Of a stretch of 64,000 nucleotides of DNA, positions 8,070 to 17,243 are shown piece after piece. A program made the translations under genes and the position numbers. The first letter of the stretch is position 1. The number at the start of each line of letters is the position of its first letter. This DNA is from Streptomyces deccanensis (GTDB lineage Bacteria > Actinomycetota > Actinomycetes > Streptomycetales > Streptomycetaceae), in NCBI RefSeq assembly GCF_022385335.1, contig NZ_CP092431.1:9238001-9302000 (forward strand). Reading direction: 5' to 3'. Below the pieces are notes generated by a model. It made no database searches. It was not told the DNA's origin and worked only from the letters and a program-made list of their open reading frames with translations.

Positions 8070-8816
8070 ATGCACGTACTGATTCTCGGCGGAACCACGG
8101 AGGCCCGCCGTCTGGCCGAACTGCTGCACGCCACCCCGGGCGTCCGCCTGACCAGCTCCCTCGCCGGACGGGTCGCCAGCCCCCGGCTGCCCCCGGGCGA
8201 GGTCCGCGTCGGCGGCTTCGGCGGGGCCGAGGGACTGGCGGCCTGGCTGCGCGAGCACGGGGTGGACGCGTTCATCGACGCCACGCATCCTTTCGCCGGG
8301 ACCATGAGTTTCCACGCGGCACGGGCGGCCGCCATGACCCATGTTCCCCTGCTCGCGCTGCGCCGGCCCGGCTGGGTGCCGGCCGCCGGTGACGACTGGC
8401 ACGACGTCGGTTCACTGGAGGAGGCCGCGCGGTTGCTGCCCACGCTCGGGCGGCGCGTGTTCCTCACCACCGGGCGCATGGGCCTGGCCGCGTTCGCCGC
8501 CCTGGACGACCTGTGGTTCCTCGTCCGGTCCGTCGACGCCCCCGAGGCCCCGCACCCGGCCCGGATGGAGGTGCTGCTCGACCGGGGCCCGTTCACCCTC
8601 GACGGGGAGCGGGACCTGCTGAGCCGCCACCGCGTCGACGTCGTCGTCACGAAGGACAGCGGGGGAGCGGCGACCGCGCCCAAGCTGACCGCCGCGCGGG
8701 AGGCGGGGCTGCCGGTGGTCGTGGTGCGCCGGCCGCCCGTGCCCGACGACGTCCCCGTGGTGACGGACCCGGCGGCGGCGACCCGGTGGGTGCGCGAGCG
8801 CCTCCACGCCCACTGA
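8070..8816 (+). CDS. cobK: Precorrin-6A reductase
   Basis: 248 residues, the family length. It opens M-H-V-L-I-L-G-G-T-T-E-A-R-R-L-A, the typical CobK/CbiJ NAD(P)H-binding start. D-A-T-H-P-F-A (about residue 70), F-L-T-T-G-R (about 132) and V-V-V-T-K-D-S-G-G (about 190) are the other family motifs. It reduces the C18-C19 double bond of precorrin-6A. It is divergent from cbiD, so the regulatory sites of both must lie within their coding starts or the 18-bp gap. A GC hairpin follows the stop. Confidence 0.92.
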   Translation: MHVLILGGTTEARRLAELLHATPGVRLTSSLAGRVASPRLPPGEVRVGGFGGAEGLAAWLREHGVDAFIDATHPFAGTMSFHAARAAAMTHVPLLALRRPGWVPAAGDDWHDVGSLEEAARLLPTLGRRVFLTTGRMGLAAFAALDDLWFLVRSVDAPEAPHPARMEVLLDRGPFTLDGERDLLSRHRVDVVVTKDSGGAATAPKLTAAREAGLPVVVVRRPPVPDDVPVVTDPAAATRWVRERLHAH

Positions 8817-8820
8817 CGCC

Positions 8821-8839
8821 GGTGCGCGGCACGCGCACC
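8821..8839 (+). terminator. Candidate terminator after cobK
   Basis: Perfect stem GGTGCGCG-gca-CGCGCACC four bases after the cobK stop. There is no T-run, as is common for high-GC actinomycete terminators. Confidence 0.5.
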
Positions 8840-8841
8840 GT

Positions 8842-8950
8842 CCCGCTGACGCCCGTCCGCCGCAGGCGCTCCCGCCCCGCTGACGCCCGCTCGTCGCACG
8901 CGCTCCCGCGCCGCTCACGCCCGTCCGCCGCACGCCCTCGTCCCGCTCAC
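8842..8950. repeat. 34-bp imperfect tandem repeat between cobK and cobIJ
   Basis: Units beginning CCCGCTGACGCCCG recur at 8842, 8876, 8910 (as GCCGCTCACGCCCG) and 8942 (partial). Spacing is 34, 34 and 32 bp. The last partial unit overlaps the cobIJ stop at 8947-8949. No gene is seen inside. Confidence 0.6.
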
Positions 8951-10437
8951 GCCTCCGGATACCGGCGCGGCGTCCAGACGATCTCCTCGCCGTCCCCGCG
9001 CCGGACCGTCCGGGTCTGCGAGGAGCCGACCAGCAGGATCGTGCGCATGTCGACCTCGGCCGGGTCCAGCTCGGCCAGCCGTACGATCCGTACGCGCTCA
9101 CCGGAGCCGCCCACGTCCCGCGCGACCACGACCGGCGTGTCCGGTGCCCGGTGTTCGAGGAGCAGCTCGCGCGCCTTGCCCACCTGCCAGGTCCGGCTGT
9201 GCGACCCGGGGTTGTAGAGGGCGAGCACCAGGTCCGCCGAGGCCGCCGCGCGCAGCCGCTCGGCGATGACCTCCCACGGCTTGAGCCGGTCGGAGAGGGA
9301 GATCGTGGCGTAGTCGTGGCCGAGCGGGGCGCCCGCGCGGGCGGCGGCCGCGTTGGCGGCGGTCACCCCCGGCAGCACCCGCACCGGCACGTCCGCGTAC
9401 TCCTCCTGCGCGGCGACCTCCAGCACGGCCGTCGCCATGGCGAAGACCCCCGGGTCGCCCCCGGAGACCACCGCGACCCGCCGCCCGCGCCGGGCCAGGT
9501 CGAGGGCGAACTCGGCACGCTCCGACTCGACCCGGTTGTCCGAGCCGTGCCGCACCTGACCCGCCCGGCGCGGCACCCGTTCCAGGTACGTGGTGTAGCC
9601 GACGAGGTCGTCGGCGGCGGCGAGCGCGCCCCGCGTCTCGGGCGTCAGCCACAGCGGACCGGCGGGCCCGGTCCCCACGACCACGACCTCGCCCCGCTCC
9701 CGCGCCTCGGGCCGCTCGACGTCGACCTGGCTGGGCAGCACGGCCACCGAGAAGTACGGCACCGACTCCGGGTCCACGTCCGCCAGTTCGGCGAGCCGCT
9801 CCCCGGCCATGGTGGCCCGCTCCACATAGCGGGCCTCACCGAGCCGCCCCGAACTCCCCAGCGCGCTCCGCACCTTGGTGAAGGTGCGCCCCAGCTTCAT
9901 CACCACGGCCACGTCGGTCGCGGCGAGCCGCGCGGTCAGCTCCTCCTCCGGCAGGGTGCCCGGCAGGATCGTCAGCACCTCCTCGCCCTCGGCGAGCGGG
10001 GTGCCGAGCCGGGCCGCCGCCGCCGACACGGACGTGACACCGGGGATCACCTCGGTGTCGTAGCGGTCGACCAGCCGCTTGTGCATGTGCATGTAGGAGC
10101 CGTAGAACATCGGGTCGCCCTCGGCGAGGACCGCGACCGTGCGCCCGGCGTCGAGATGTGCCGCGAGCCGGGCCGACGCCTCCGCGTAGAAGTCCTCCAT
10201 CGCACCCTTGTAACCGCCGGGGTGGTCGGTGGTCTCCGTCGTCAGCGGATACATCAGCCGTTCCTCGATGTGGTCGGCGCGCAGATGCTTCGCCGCGATC
10301 GAGCGGGCGATGGAACGGCCGTGCCGGGCGCAGTGATACGCGATCACGTCCGCCTCGGAGATCACCTCGACGGCCCGCACGGTCATCAGGGACGGGTCAC
10401 CGGGGCCGAGCCCCACCCCGTACAGCTTGCCGCTCAC
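8947..10437 (-). CDS. cobIJ: Precorrin-2 C20-methyltransferase / precorrin-3B C17-methyltransferase fusion
   Basis: 496 residues, about twice a single methylase. Residues 1-245 are CobI ([11 protein letters not shown] near the start, [11 protein letters not shown] about 105, V-I-P-G-V-T-S about 132). Residues 250-490 are CobJ ([29 protein letters not shown], and L-A-L-Y-N-P-G-S). The fusion places two consecutive methylations on either side of the ring-contraction chemistry. The start is GTG 10437, overlapping the cobH stop as GTGA. It is the last gene of the cobG-cobH-cobIJ operon. Confidence 0.92.
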   Translation of the reverse strand: MSGKLYGVGLGPGDPSLMTVRAVEVISEADVIAYHCARHGRSIARSIAAKHLRADHIEERLMYPLTTETTDHPGGYKGAMEDFYAEASARLAAHLDAGRTVAVLAEGDPMFYGSYMHMHKRLVDRYDTEVIPGVTSVSAAAARLGTPLAEGEEVLTILPGTLPEEELTARLAATDVAVVMKLGRTFTKVRSALGSSGRLGEARYVERATMAGERLAELADVDPESVPYFSVAVLPSQVDVERPEARERGEVVVVGTGPAGPLWLTPETRGALAAADDLVGYTTYLERVPRRAGQVRHGSDNRVESERAEFALDLARRGRRVAVVSGGDPGVFAMATAVLEVAAQEEYADVPVRVLPGVTAANAAAARAGAPLGHDYATISLSDRLKPWEVIAERLRAAASADLVLALYNPGSHSRTWQVGKARELLLEHRAPDTPVVVARDVGGSGERVRIVRLAELDPAEVDMRTILLVGSSQTRTVRRGDGEEIVWTPRRYPEA

Positions 10438-11165
10438 TCTTCCTCACTCGCGATCGCGTTGAGCGCGGCGGCGGCGATGGCGCTCCCGCCGCGACGGCCG
10501 CGTACGACGAGGTGCTCCAGGCCCGACGGGTGCTCCGCCAGCGCGTCCTTGGACTCGGCGGCGCCGACGAAGCCGACCGGCACACCGATGACGGCGGCGG
10601 GCCGGGGCGCGCCCTCGTCGATCATCTCCAGCAGCCGGAAGAGCGCGGTGGGCGCGTTGCCCACGGCCACCACCGAGCCCTCCAGACGGTCCCGCCACAG
10701 CTCCAGCGCGGCGGCGCTGCGCGTGGTGCCCAGCTTCGCCGCCAGCGCGGGGACGGCCGGGTCGGAGAGCGTGCACAGCACGTCGTTGTCGGCGGGCAGC
10801 CGCTTGCGGGTCACCCCGCTGGCCACCATCTTGACGTCGGTGAAGATGGGCGCCCCGGCCCGCAGGGCCTCGCGGGCGCGGGCCACCACGTCGGGCGTGT
10901 ACGTCAAGTCCCGTACCAGGTCGACCATTCCGCAGGCGTGGATCATCCGGACCGCGACCTGGCTGACATCGGCGGGCAGGGCCGCGAGGTCCGCCTCCGC
11001 GCGGATGGTGGCGAAGGACTGCCGGTAGATCGCCGGGCCGTCCTTCTCGTAGTCGTAGGTGGTCACGGTGGTCTTCTCGCTGCTCTCGGTCGTCGTACGG
11101 GGGGCGTTCGTGCGGGGATCGTGCGTGCGGGTGTCGTTCGTGCGGGTGTCGTTCGTGGTGCTCAT
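10434..11165 (-). CDS. cobH: Precorrin-8X methylmutase
   Basis: 243 residues from ATG 11165. The core [19 protein letters not shown] begins at about residue 39, where most CobH proteins start. H-A-C-G-M-V-D (about 75) includes the catalytic histidine region, and [11 protein letters not shown] (about 198) is the other hallmark. It moves the C11 methyl to C12, giving hydrogenobyrinate. The first 25 residues are a repetitive N-D-T-R-T run made by 15-bp DNA repeats. A GTG at 11066 with GAGAAG before it is an alternative start, but the ATGA overlap with cobG favours 11165. Confidence 0.9.
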   Translation of the reverse strand: MSTTNDTRTNDTRTHDPRTNAPRTTTESSEKTTVTTYDYEKDGPAIYRQSFATIRAEADLAALPADVSQVAVRMIHACGMVDLVRDLTYTPDVVARAREALRAGAPIFTDVKMVASGVTRKRLPADNDVLCTLSDPAVPALAAKLGTTRSAAALELWRDRLEGSVVAVGNAPTALFRLLEMIDEGAPRPAAVIGVPVGFVGAAESKDALAEHPSGLEHLVVRGRRGGSAIAAAALNAIASEEE

Positions 11166-12511
11166 GAGGTGATCGCCGTCAGGGCGTCGGCGAGTTGCCC
11201 GGGGTCGGCCATGGACGCGGTGCGCGGGGCCTGACCGGGAGCCGTGCGGGACAGCTCGTAGCCGCCGCCCCCCACCGCCACCACGTCGACGTGTTCACCC
11301 CGGGGGTGGCCGCAGCGGCGTTCGCAGCCGGACCAGTACAGGGGGAGCCCGGCGCGGCCCGCCGCCTCCAGAGTCTCGGTCGCGTCCGCCCGTACGTCCG
11401 CCAGGGACTTGGCGCAGCCGGGGCGTCCGATGCAGGCGCCGACGCGCAGCCAGGGGGAGGCGGGATCGGTGACGAGGCCGGTCACCGAGAGCCGGGCGAG
11501 CGCGTCGGTCGCCCGCTCCTCGTCCAGACCCGGTACGGGGACGACGACTCCGCGCCAGGGGGTCAGCCGCAGCTCACGGGAGGAAGCGGTGGCCGCCAGT
11601 GCGGTCAACTCCCGCCACTGGAGCGGGGTGAGGCGACCGAGCGGGACGTGTACGGAGAGGGCGTCGCCGACAACTCCCGGCGGCGGGCCGTCGGGTCCGG
11701 GGGGCGGGCCGTCGGTCGCGGCCGATGGGCCGTCGGGTCCGGCCGCGGTCGTCCCGCTCCCGTCGCCGACCCGGATCGCGGTGTCGACGCCGACGGCCGT
11801 CAGCCGGTTCCGGACCTCGTGGAGCAGCGCGTCCTGGGAGGGGAGTTCGGTCACACGCCAGACCCGCGCCCCGCTCTGCCGCGCCGCCTCCAGGAAGGTC
11901 TCGGCGGCGGCGAGCGCGGCCCGGGCCGCGTGCTCACCGGGGACCGACAGGCTCTCGCCGGCCGTCCCCAGGCTCAGCAGCGCGCCGTCGCCCCCGGTCG
12001 CCCGGACGGTCACATCGGCGTCCAGCGCGGCCACGTCCCCCCGCCCGTCGTCGAGCGCGAACAGGAACCGGCCCGACAAGCGCCGCGCCGCCTCGCTCGC
12101 GCACAGCGCGGTGTCCAGGGCGGTCAGCCAGGGCCGTACGTCGCGCAGACCGCGTCCGTCGAGACCGGACAGGGGCGAGGCGACGATGTTGCGCACCCGC
12201 TCGTGCCCGGCGGACGGCAACAGCCCCGCCGCGTCCAGCGCTTCGGCCAGCTCGCCCCCGCAGCCCTCGGGCAGCCCCCGCAGCTGCACATTGCCCCGGG
12301 AAGTGAGGTGAAGATCACCGTCCCCGAGCCGTCGCGCCGCCTCGGCGAGCGCCTCGGCCTGGCGGACGGTCAGCACACCACCGGGCACCCGGACCCGGGC
12401 CAGTGCCCCGTCGTCCGCCGCATGCAGCCGCAGTGTCCCCGGGCAGGCGTCGCCACGGTCCCGTGTGACCGCTGTGGCCTGGGACGATGAACGCAGGGGA
12501 GGCGTGGACAT
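11162..12511 (-). CDS. cobG: Precorrin-3B synthase
   Basis: About 449 residues from ATG 12511; the frame stays open to a GTG at 12535 with an ATG at 12523, and no start has a clear ribosome binding site. The protein is built like sulfite/nitrite reductases: ferredoxin-like halves, [12 protein letters not shown] (about 70), then C-I-G-R-P-G-C and C-E-R-R-C, whose four cysteines hold a [4Fe-4S] cluster. CobG uses oxygen to hydroxylate C20 before ring contraction, marking the aerobic route. A glycine/proline linker with G-P-D-G-P repeats (about 245-275) looks like an expanded loop. It is the first gene of cobG-cobH-cobIJ, divergent from cobN. Confidence 0.88.
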   Translation of the reverse strand: MSTPPLRSSSQATAVTRDRGDACPGTLRLHAADDGALARVRVPGGVLTVRQAEALAEAARRLGDGDLHLTSRGNVQLRGLPEGCGGELAEALDAAGLLPSAGHERVRNIVASPLSGLDGRGLRDVRPWLTALDTALCASEAARRLSGRFLFALDDGRGDVAALDADVTVRATGGDGALLSLGTAGESLSVPGEHAARAALAAAETFLEAARQSGARVWRVTELPSQDALLHEVRNRLTAVGVDTAIRVGDGSGTTAAGPDGPSAATDGPPPGPDGPPPGVVGDALSVHVPLGRLTPLQWRELTALAATASSRELRLTPWRGVVVPVPGLDEERATDALARLSVTGLVTDPASPWLRVGACIGRPGCAKSLADVRADATETLEAAGRAGLPLYWSGCERRCGHPRGEHVDVVAVGGGGYELSRTAPGQAPRTASMADPGQLADALTAITS

Positions 12512-12628
12512 GGCGGCGAGCATACCCACCGGCACATCGGACGTATCCTCCGCCCTTTTGGGGCAGCCTTCCTTTTGAGGCGACCCTTACTATGCTGCTC
12601 GGTGGATCATCCGGTCCATCGACGCCAC

Positions 12629-12740
12629 CACGGCGACAGGGGAGGAAGCCCGGTGTGAGTCCGGCGCGGTCCCGCCACTGTGAGCCCGTCCCAGGAGGGT
12701 CGGGCGAGTCAGGAACTCCCTTCCCCGTACCCCTCGGCCC
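12629..12740 (+). ncRNA. Cobalamin riboswitch upstream of cobN
   Basis: Contains the aptamer elements in order: GAGGAAGCCCGGTGTGAGTC, then CCGGCGCGGTCCCGCCACTG with the canonical B12 box GCCACTGTGA, then GCGAGTCAGGAACTCCC. A small hairpin (CTCGG/CCGAG with flanking CCC/GGGG) follows at about 12730-12753, before the start of cobN. Cobalamin binding should repress cobN. Boundaries are approximate. Confidence 0.93.
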
Positions 12741-12809
12741 GCCCGAGCAGGGGAGACTTTCGATTCGACACCGCCCGGGGCGCGGACCCCGAGGAAGGCC
12801 AGCAGCCGC

Positions 12810-15800
12810 ATGCAGCCATCGTCCGGGGAGCGCTCCGCGCAGCCCCGCATCCTGCTCCTGTCGACCTCCGACACCGACCTGCTCAGCGCCCGCGCGGCCG
12901 CCGGCCCGGTCCCCTACCGCTTCGCCAACCCCTCGCGCCTCGCGCTGGAGGACCTCCCGGCGCTCCTCGACGGCACCGACCTGGTCGTCGTACGCCTCCT
13001 CGGTGGCATCCGCGCCTGGCAGGACGGCCTCGACCTGCTGCTCGCCGACGGCCGCCCGGTCGTCGTCCTCACCGGTGAACAGGCGCCCGACGCCCAGCTG
13101 ATGGCCGCCTCCACCGTCCCGGTCGGCATCGCCGCCGAGGCCCACGCCTACCTCGCCCACGGCGGCCCCGCCAACCTGGAGCAGCTGGCCCGCTTCCTCT
13201 CCGACACGGTCCTGCTCACCGGCCACGGCTTCGACGCGCCCGCGCCCGCGCCCTCCTGGGGCCCACTGGAGCGCACCGCCCGCGACACCGCCGACGGCCC
13301 GACCATCGCCGTGCTCTACTACCGGGCCCACCACATGAGCGGCAACACCGCCTTCGTGGGCGCCCTGTGCGAGGCGATCGAGGACAAGGGCGCCCGCGCG
13401 CTCCCGCTGTACGTGGCCTCCCTGCGGGCCCCCGAGCCCGAGCTGATCGAGGAACTCCGCGCCGCCGACGCCATCGTCACCACCGTCCTCGCCGCAGGCG
13501 GCACCAAGCCCGCCGAGGCGTCGGCCGGCGGCGACGACGAGTCCTGGGACGCTGGCGCCCTCACCGGCCTCGACGTGCCGATCCTCCAGGCCCTGTGCCT
13601 GACCGGCTCGCGCGCCGCCTGGGAGGAGAACGACGAGGGCGTGTCCCCGCTCGACGCGGCCAGCCAGATCGCCGTCCCCGAGTTCGACGGCCGCCTGATC
13701 ACCGTCCCGTTCTCCTTCAAGGAGATCGACGAGGACGGACTCCCGGCCTACGTCGCCGACCCCGAGCGCGCCGCCCGCGTCGCCGGGATCGCCGTACGCC
13801 ACGCGCGCCTGCGCCACATCGCCAACGCGGACAAGCGCCTCGCGCTCGTCCTCTCCGCCTACCCGACCAAGCACTCCCGCATCGGCAACGCGGTCGGCCT
13901 GGACACCCCCGCCAGCGCGGTCGCCCTGCTGCGCCGACTGCGCGGGGAGGGCTACGACTTCGGGACGGACGCCGAGGTGCCGGGTCTGGCCTCCGGCGAC
14001 GGCGACGAGCTGATCCGCGCGCTGATCGAGGCCGGCGGTCACGACCAGGACTGGCTGACCGAGGAGCAGTTGGCTCGCAACCCGGTCCGGATCCCGGCGG
14101 CCGACTACCGCCGCTGGTACGCCGAACTCCCCGAGGAACTGCGCACGTCCGTCGAGGAGCACTGGGGCCCGCCGCCCGGCGAGATGTTCGTCGACCGCAG
14201 CGCCAACCCGGAGGGCGACATCGTCCTCGCGGCACTGCGCTTCGGCAACCTGCTGATCCTCATCCAGCCGCCGCGCGGCTTCGGCGAGAACCCGATCGCG
14301 ATCTACCACGACCCGGACCTCCCGCCCTCCCACCACTACCTGGCCGCCTACCGCTGGATCGCGGCCCGCGCCGAGGACGGCGGCTTCGGCGCCGACGCGA
14401 TGATCCACCTCGGCAAGCACGGCAACCTGGAGTGGCTCCCCGGCAAGAACGCCGGCCTGTCCGCCGCGTGCGGCCCCGACGCCGCCCTCGGCGACCTGCC
14501 GCTGGTCTACCCGTTCCTGGTCAACGACCCGGGCGAGGGCACCCAGGCCAAGCGCCGCGTGCACGCCACCCTCGTCGACCACCTCGTGCCGCCGATGGCC
14601 CGCGCCGACTCCTACGGCGACATCGCGCGCCTGGAGCAACTCCTCGACGAGTACGCCCAGATCTCCTCCATGGACCCGGCGAAGCTGCCCGCGATCCGCG
14701 CCCAGATCTGGACCCTCATCCAGGCCGCCAAGCTCGACCACGACCTCGGTCTGGACGACCGCCCGGAGGACGACGGCTTCGACGACTTCCTGCTGCACGT
14801 CGACGGCTGGCTCTGCGAGGTCAAGGACGCCCAGATCCGCGACGGTCTGCACGTCCTCGGCAACCCCCCGGCGGACGCCGACCGCGTCAACCTCGTCCTC
14901 GCCATCCTCCGCGCCCGCCAGATCTGGGGCGGCACCCAGGCCCTGCCCGGCCTGCGCGAGGCCCTCGGCCTCGACGAGTCCGCCGCGACCCGCACGACCG
15001 CCGACGAGGCGGAGGACAAGGCCCGCGCGCTGGTGCAGGCGATGGAGGACGCGGGCTGGGACCCGGCCGCCGTCCCCACGGTCGTGGCGGCGAACGTCCC
15101 CGCCGAGCGCGGTGAACAGGTCGCCGCCATCCTGGAGTTCGCCGCCCGCGAGGTCGTGCCCCGGCTCGCGGCGACCACCGCCGAACTCGGCCACACCGTC
15201 CACGCCCTGAACGGCGGCTTCGTCCCCGCCGGCCCCTCGGGCTCCCCGCTCCGGGGCCTGGTCAACGTCCTGCCGACCGGCCGGAACTTCTACTCCGTCG
15301 ACCCCAAGGCCGTCCCCTCCCGCCTCGCCTGGGAGACCGGCCAGGCCCTCGCCGACTCGCTGCTGGAGCGCTACCGCGCCGACAACGGCGAATGGCCCAC
15401 GTCGGTCGGGCTGTCGCTGTGGGGGACGAGCGCGATGCGCACGGCCGGCGACGACGTGGCGGAGGCGCTGGCCCTGCTCGGCGTCCGCCCCGTCTGGGAC
15501 GACGCCTCGCGCCGCGTGACCGGCCTGGAGGCCGTCCCGGCCGAGGAGTTGGGCCGTCCCCGGGTCGATGTCACCCTGCGCATCTCGGGCTTCTTCCGTG
15601 ACGCGTTCCCGCACACCATCGGGCTGCTCGACGACGCCGTACGCCTCGCCGCGTCGCTCGACGAGCCGGCCGAGGTCAACCACGTCCGCGCCCACGTCCA
15701 GGCGGACCTCGCCGAGCACGGCGACGAACGCCGGGCCACCACCCGGATCTTCGGCTCCCGACCCGGTACGTACGGCGCGGGCCTGCTCCAGCTGATCGAC

Positions 15801-16466
15801 TCCCGGGACTGGCGCACCGACGCCGACCTCGCCGAGGTCTACACGGTCTGGGGCGGCTACGCCTACGGCCGGGAGCTGGACGGCCGTCCGGCCCGCGAGG
15901 AGATGGAGACCGCCTACAAGCGGATCGAGGTGGCCGCGAAGAACACCGACACCCGCGAGCACGACATCGCCGACTCCGACGACTACTTCCAGTACCACGG
16001 AGGCATGGTGGCCACCGTCCGCGCGCTGCGCGGCACGGCCCCCGAGGCGTACATCGGCGACTCCACCCGGCCCGAGACGGTCCGCACCCGCACCCTCGTC
16101 GAGGAGACGTCCAGGGTCTTCCGGGCCCGCGTCGTCAACCCCAAGTGGATCGAGGCGATGCGCCGCCACGGCTACAAGGGCGCCTTCGAACTCGCCGCCA
16201 CCGTCGACTACCTGTTCGGCTACGACGCCACCACCGGTGTGATCGCCGACTGGATGTACGACAAGCTCACCGAGACGTACGTCCTGGACGAGACCAACCG
16301 CGAGTTCCTGCAGCAGGCCAACCCCTGGGCGCTGCACGGCATCGCCGAGCGGCTGCTCGAGGCGGAGTCGCGCGGGATGTGGGAGAAGCCCGACCCGGCG
16401 GTGCTGGAGGGGCTGCGCCAGGTGTACCTGGAGACCGAGGGCGACCTGGAGGGCGGCGACAGCTGA
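12810..16466 (+). CDS. cobN: Cobaltochelatase subunit CobN
   Basis: 1218 residues, the expected length of the large cobaltochelatase subunit. H-L-G-K-H-G-N-L-E-W-L-P-G-K (about residue 532), G-R-N-F-Y-S-V-D (about 823) and Y-F-Q-Y-H-G-G (about 1060) are CobN/ChlH hallmarks. It binds the corrin ring and receives cobalt, using an ATPase pair (CobS/CobT or ChlI/ChlD type) that is not in this window. ATG 12810 follows GAGGAAGG at 11 bases. The upstream riboswitch puts it under B12 control, and it appears to be transcribed alone because a perfect 14-bp stem terminator follows. Confidence 0.95.
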   Translation: MQPSSGERSAQPRILLLSTSDTDLLSARAAAGPVPYRFANPSRLALEDLPALLDGTDLVVVRLLGGIRAWQDGLDLLLADGRPVVVLTGEQAPDAQLMAASTVPVGIAAEAHAYLAHGGPANLEQLARFLSDTVLLTGHGFDAPAPAPSWGPLERTARDTADGPTIAVLYYRAHHMSGNTAFVGALCEAIEDKGARALPLYVASLRAPEPELIEELRAADAIVTTVLAAGGTKPAEASAGGDDESWDAGALTGLDVPILQALCLTGSRAAWEENDEGVSPLDAASQIAVPEFDGRLITVPFSFKEIDEDGLPAYVADPERAARVAGIAVRHARLRHIANADKRLALVLSAYPTKHSRIGNAVGLDTPASAVALLRRLRGEGYDFGTDAEVPGLASGDGDELIRALIEAGGHDQDWLTEEQLARNPVRIPAADYRRWYAELPEELRTSVEEHWGPPPGEMFVDRSANPEGDIVLAALRFGNLLILIQPPRGFGENPIAIYHDPDLPPSHHYLAAYRWIAARAEDGGFGADAMIHLGKHGNLEWLPGKNAGLSAACGPDAALGDLPLVYPFLVNDPGEGTQAKRRVHATLVDHLVPPMARADSYGDIARLEQLLDEYAQISSMDPAKLPAIRAQIWTLIQAAKLDHDLGLDDRPEDDGFDDFLLHVDGWLCEVKDAQIRDGLHVLGNPPADADRVNLVLAILRARQIWGGTQALPGLREALGLDESAATRTTADEAEDKARALVQAMEDAGWDPAAVPTVVAANVPAERGEQVAAILEFAAREVVPRLAATTAELGHTVHALNGGFVPAGPSGSPLRGLVNVLPTGRNFYSVDPKAVPSRLAWETGQALADSLLERYRADNGEWPTSVGLSLWGTSAMRTAGDDVAEALALLGVRPVWDDASRRVTGLEAVPAEELGRPRVDVTLRISGFFRDAFPHTIGLLDDAVRLAASLDEPAEVNHVRAHVQADLAEHGDERRATTRIFGSRPGTYGAGLLQLIDSRDWRTDADLAEVYTVWGGYAYGRELDGRPAREEMETAYKRIEVAAKNTDTREHDIADSDDYFQYHGGMVATVRALRGTAPEAYIGDSTRPETVRTRTLVEETSRVFRARVVNPKWIEAMRRHGYKGAFELAATVDYLFGYDATTGVIADWMYDKLTETYVLDETNREFLQQANPWALHGIAERLLEAESRGMWEKPDPAVLEGLRQVYLETEGDLEGGDS

Positions 16467-16472
16467 CGACGG

Positions 16473-16510
16473 GCGGGGGTGCGGGGCCTCGCGCCTCCCC
16501 GCACCCCCGC
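16473..16510. terminator. Strong bidirectional terminator between cobN and the PuuD-like gene
   Basis: GCGGGGGTGCGGGG (16473-16486) and CCCCGCACCCCCGC (16497-16510) form a perfect 14-bp stem with a 10-nt loop. It lies between two convergent genes. Confidence 0.8.
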
Positions 16511-16520
16511 TCGCGCGCGT

Positions 16521-17243
16521 TCAGCACCGGTCCCCGGCGGCCCGTACGAGGGCGTCGAACAGGCCCTGCTGCGCGGGGTCCTCGTGAGCGGTGTCCTCGG
16601 GGTGCCACTGCACGGCGGTGAACCAGCCGGGGGAGCCGGGGAGTTCCAGCCCCTCCACCGTGCCGTCGGCGGCGCGGGCGGTGACCTCCAGTCCCTCGCC
16701 CAGCCGGTCCACCCGCTGGTGGTGGTAGCAGGACGCCTCCACCTTCTGCGCGCCGGTGGCCCGCTCCAGCAGGGTGCCGCGTCGGATCGCCACCGGGTGC
16801 ACGAGGTGGCGGTGTTCGTGTTCCGGGCCGCCCATGTCCTGCTCCAGGGTGCCGCCGAGGGCTACGTCGACGACCTGGAGGCCCCGGCAGACCGCCAGCA
16901 GCGGGATGCCCGAATCCAGGGCGGCGCGGGCGACTTCGAGGTCGAAGGCGTCCTGCACATCGTCGACGTCGTAGACGCTGGCGTGGGTGTCGGTGGCGCC
17001 GTAGCGGTACGGGGCGAGGTCGCCGCCGCCCGGGAGGAGGACCCCGTCGAAGCGGGCGAGACGCGCGGCCGCGTCGCCGTCGGGCGCCGGGTGGATGCTC
17101 GCGGGTTCACCGCCCGCCCGCCACACGGCCTCGATCAGCGCGCGGGCGTTGACCTCGGCGGCGTACCGCAGCGCGGAGGTCGTGGCGGCGAAACGGGCGG
17201 GTACCGCGATCAGTGGTCGGGGCCGGCCCGTGGGTCGGGTCAC
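16521..17243 (-). CDS. Gamma-glutamyl amide hydrolase, class I glutamine amidotransferase fold (PuuD-like)
   Basis: 240 residues. The nucleophile cysteine is C119 in L-L-A-V-C-R-G-L-Q and the charge relay is H214 and E216 in Q-W-H-P-E-D. P-G-G-G-D (about 73) and the adjacent Y-G-A-T-D-T-H are typical of PuuD rather than GMP-synthase-type amidotransferases. It should remove the glutamate tag from a gamma-glutamylated intermediate. GTG 17243 overlaps the stop of the aldehyde dehydrogenase as GTGA, so it is the last gene of permease-dehydrogenase-hydrolase. The matching ligase is probably the glutamine synthetase-like protein at 26292, which shares an operator sequence. Confidence 0.85.
   Translation of the reverse strand: MTRPTGRPRPLIAVPARFAATTSALRYAAEVNARALIEAVWRAGGEPASIHPAPDGDAAARLARFDGVLLPGGGDLAPYRYGATDTHASVYDVDDVQDAFDLEVARAALDSGIPLLAVCRGLQVVDVALGGTLEQDMGGPEHEHRHLVHPVAIRRGTLLERATGAQKVEASCYHHQRVDRLGEGLEVTARAADGTVEGLELPGSPGWFTAVQWHPEDTAHEDPAQQGLFDALVRAAGDRC

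Noticed and set aside
8842..8950. CRISPR-like array from the regular repeats
   Set aside because: Units are head-to-tail without unique spacers, and there are no cas genes. The repeat at 35836 was rejected for the same reason.
12315..16337. Open frame of 1340 codons on the minus strand opposite cobN
   Set aside because: It is a mirror of the high-GC third-position pattern of cobN. Its sequence is V/G/A/D-rich with no domain, and it overlaps a gene with clear motifs plus a riboswitch.
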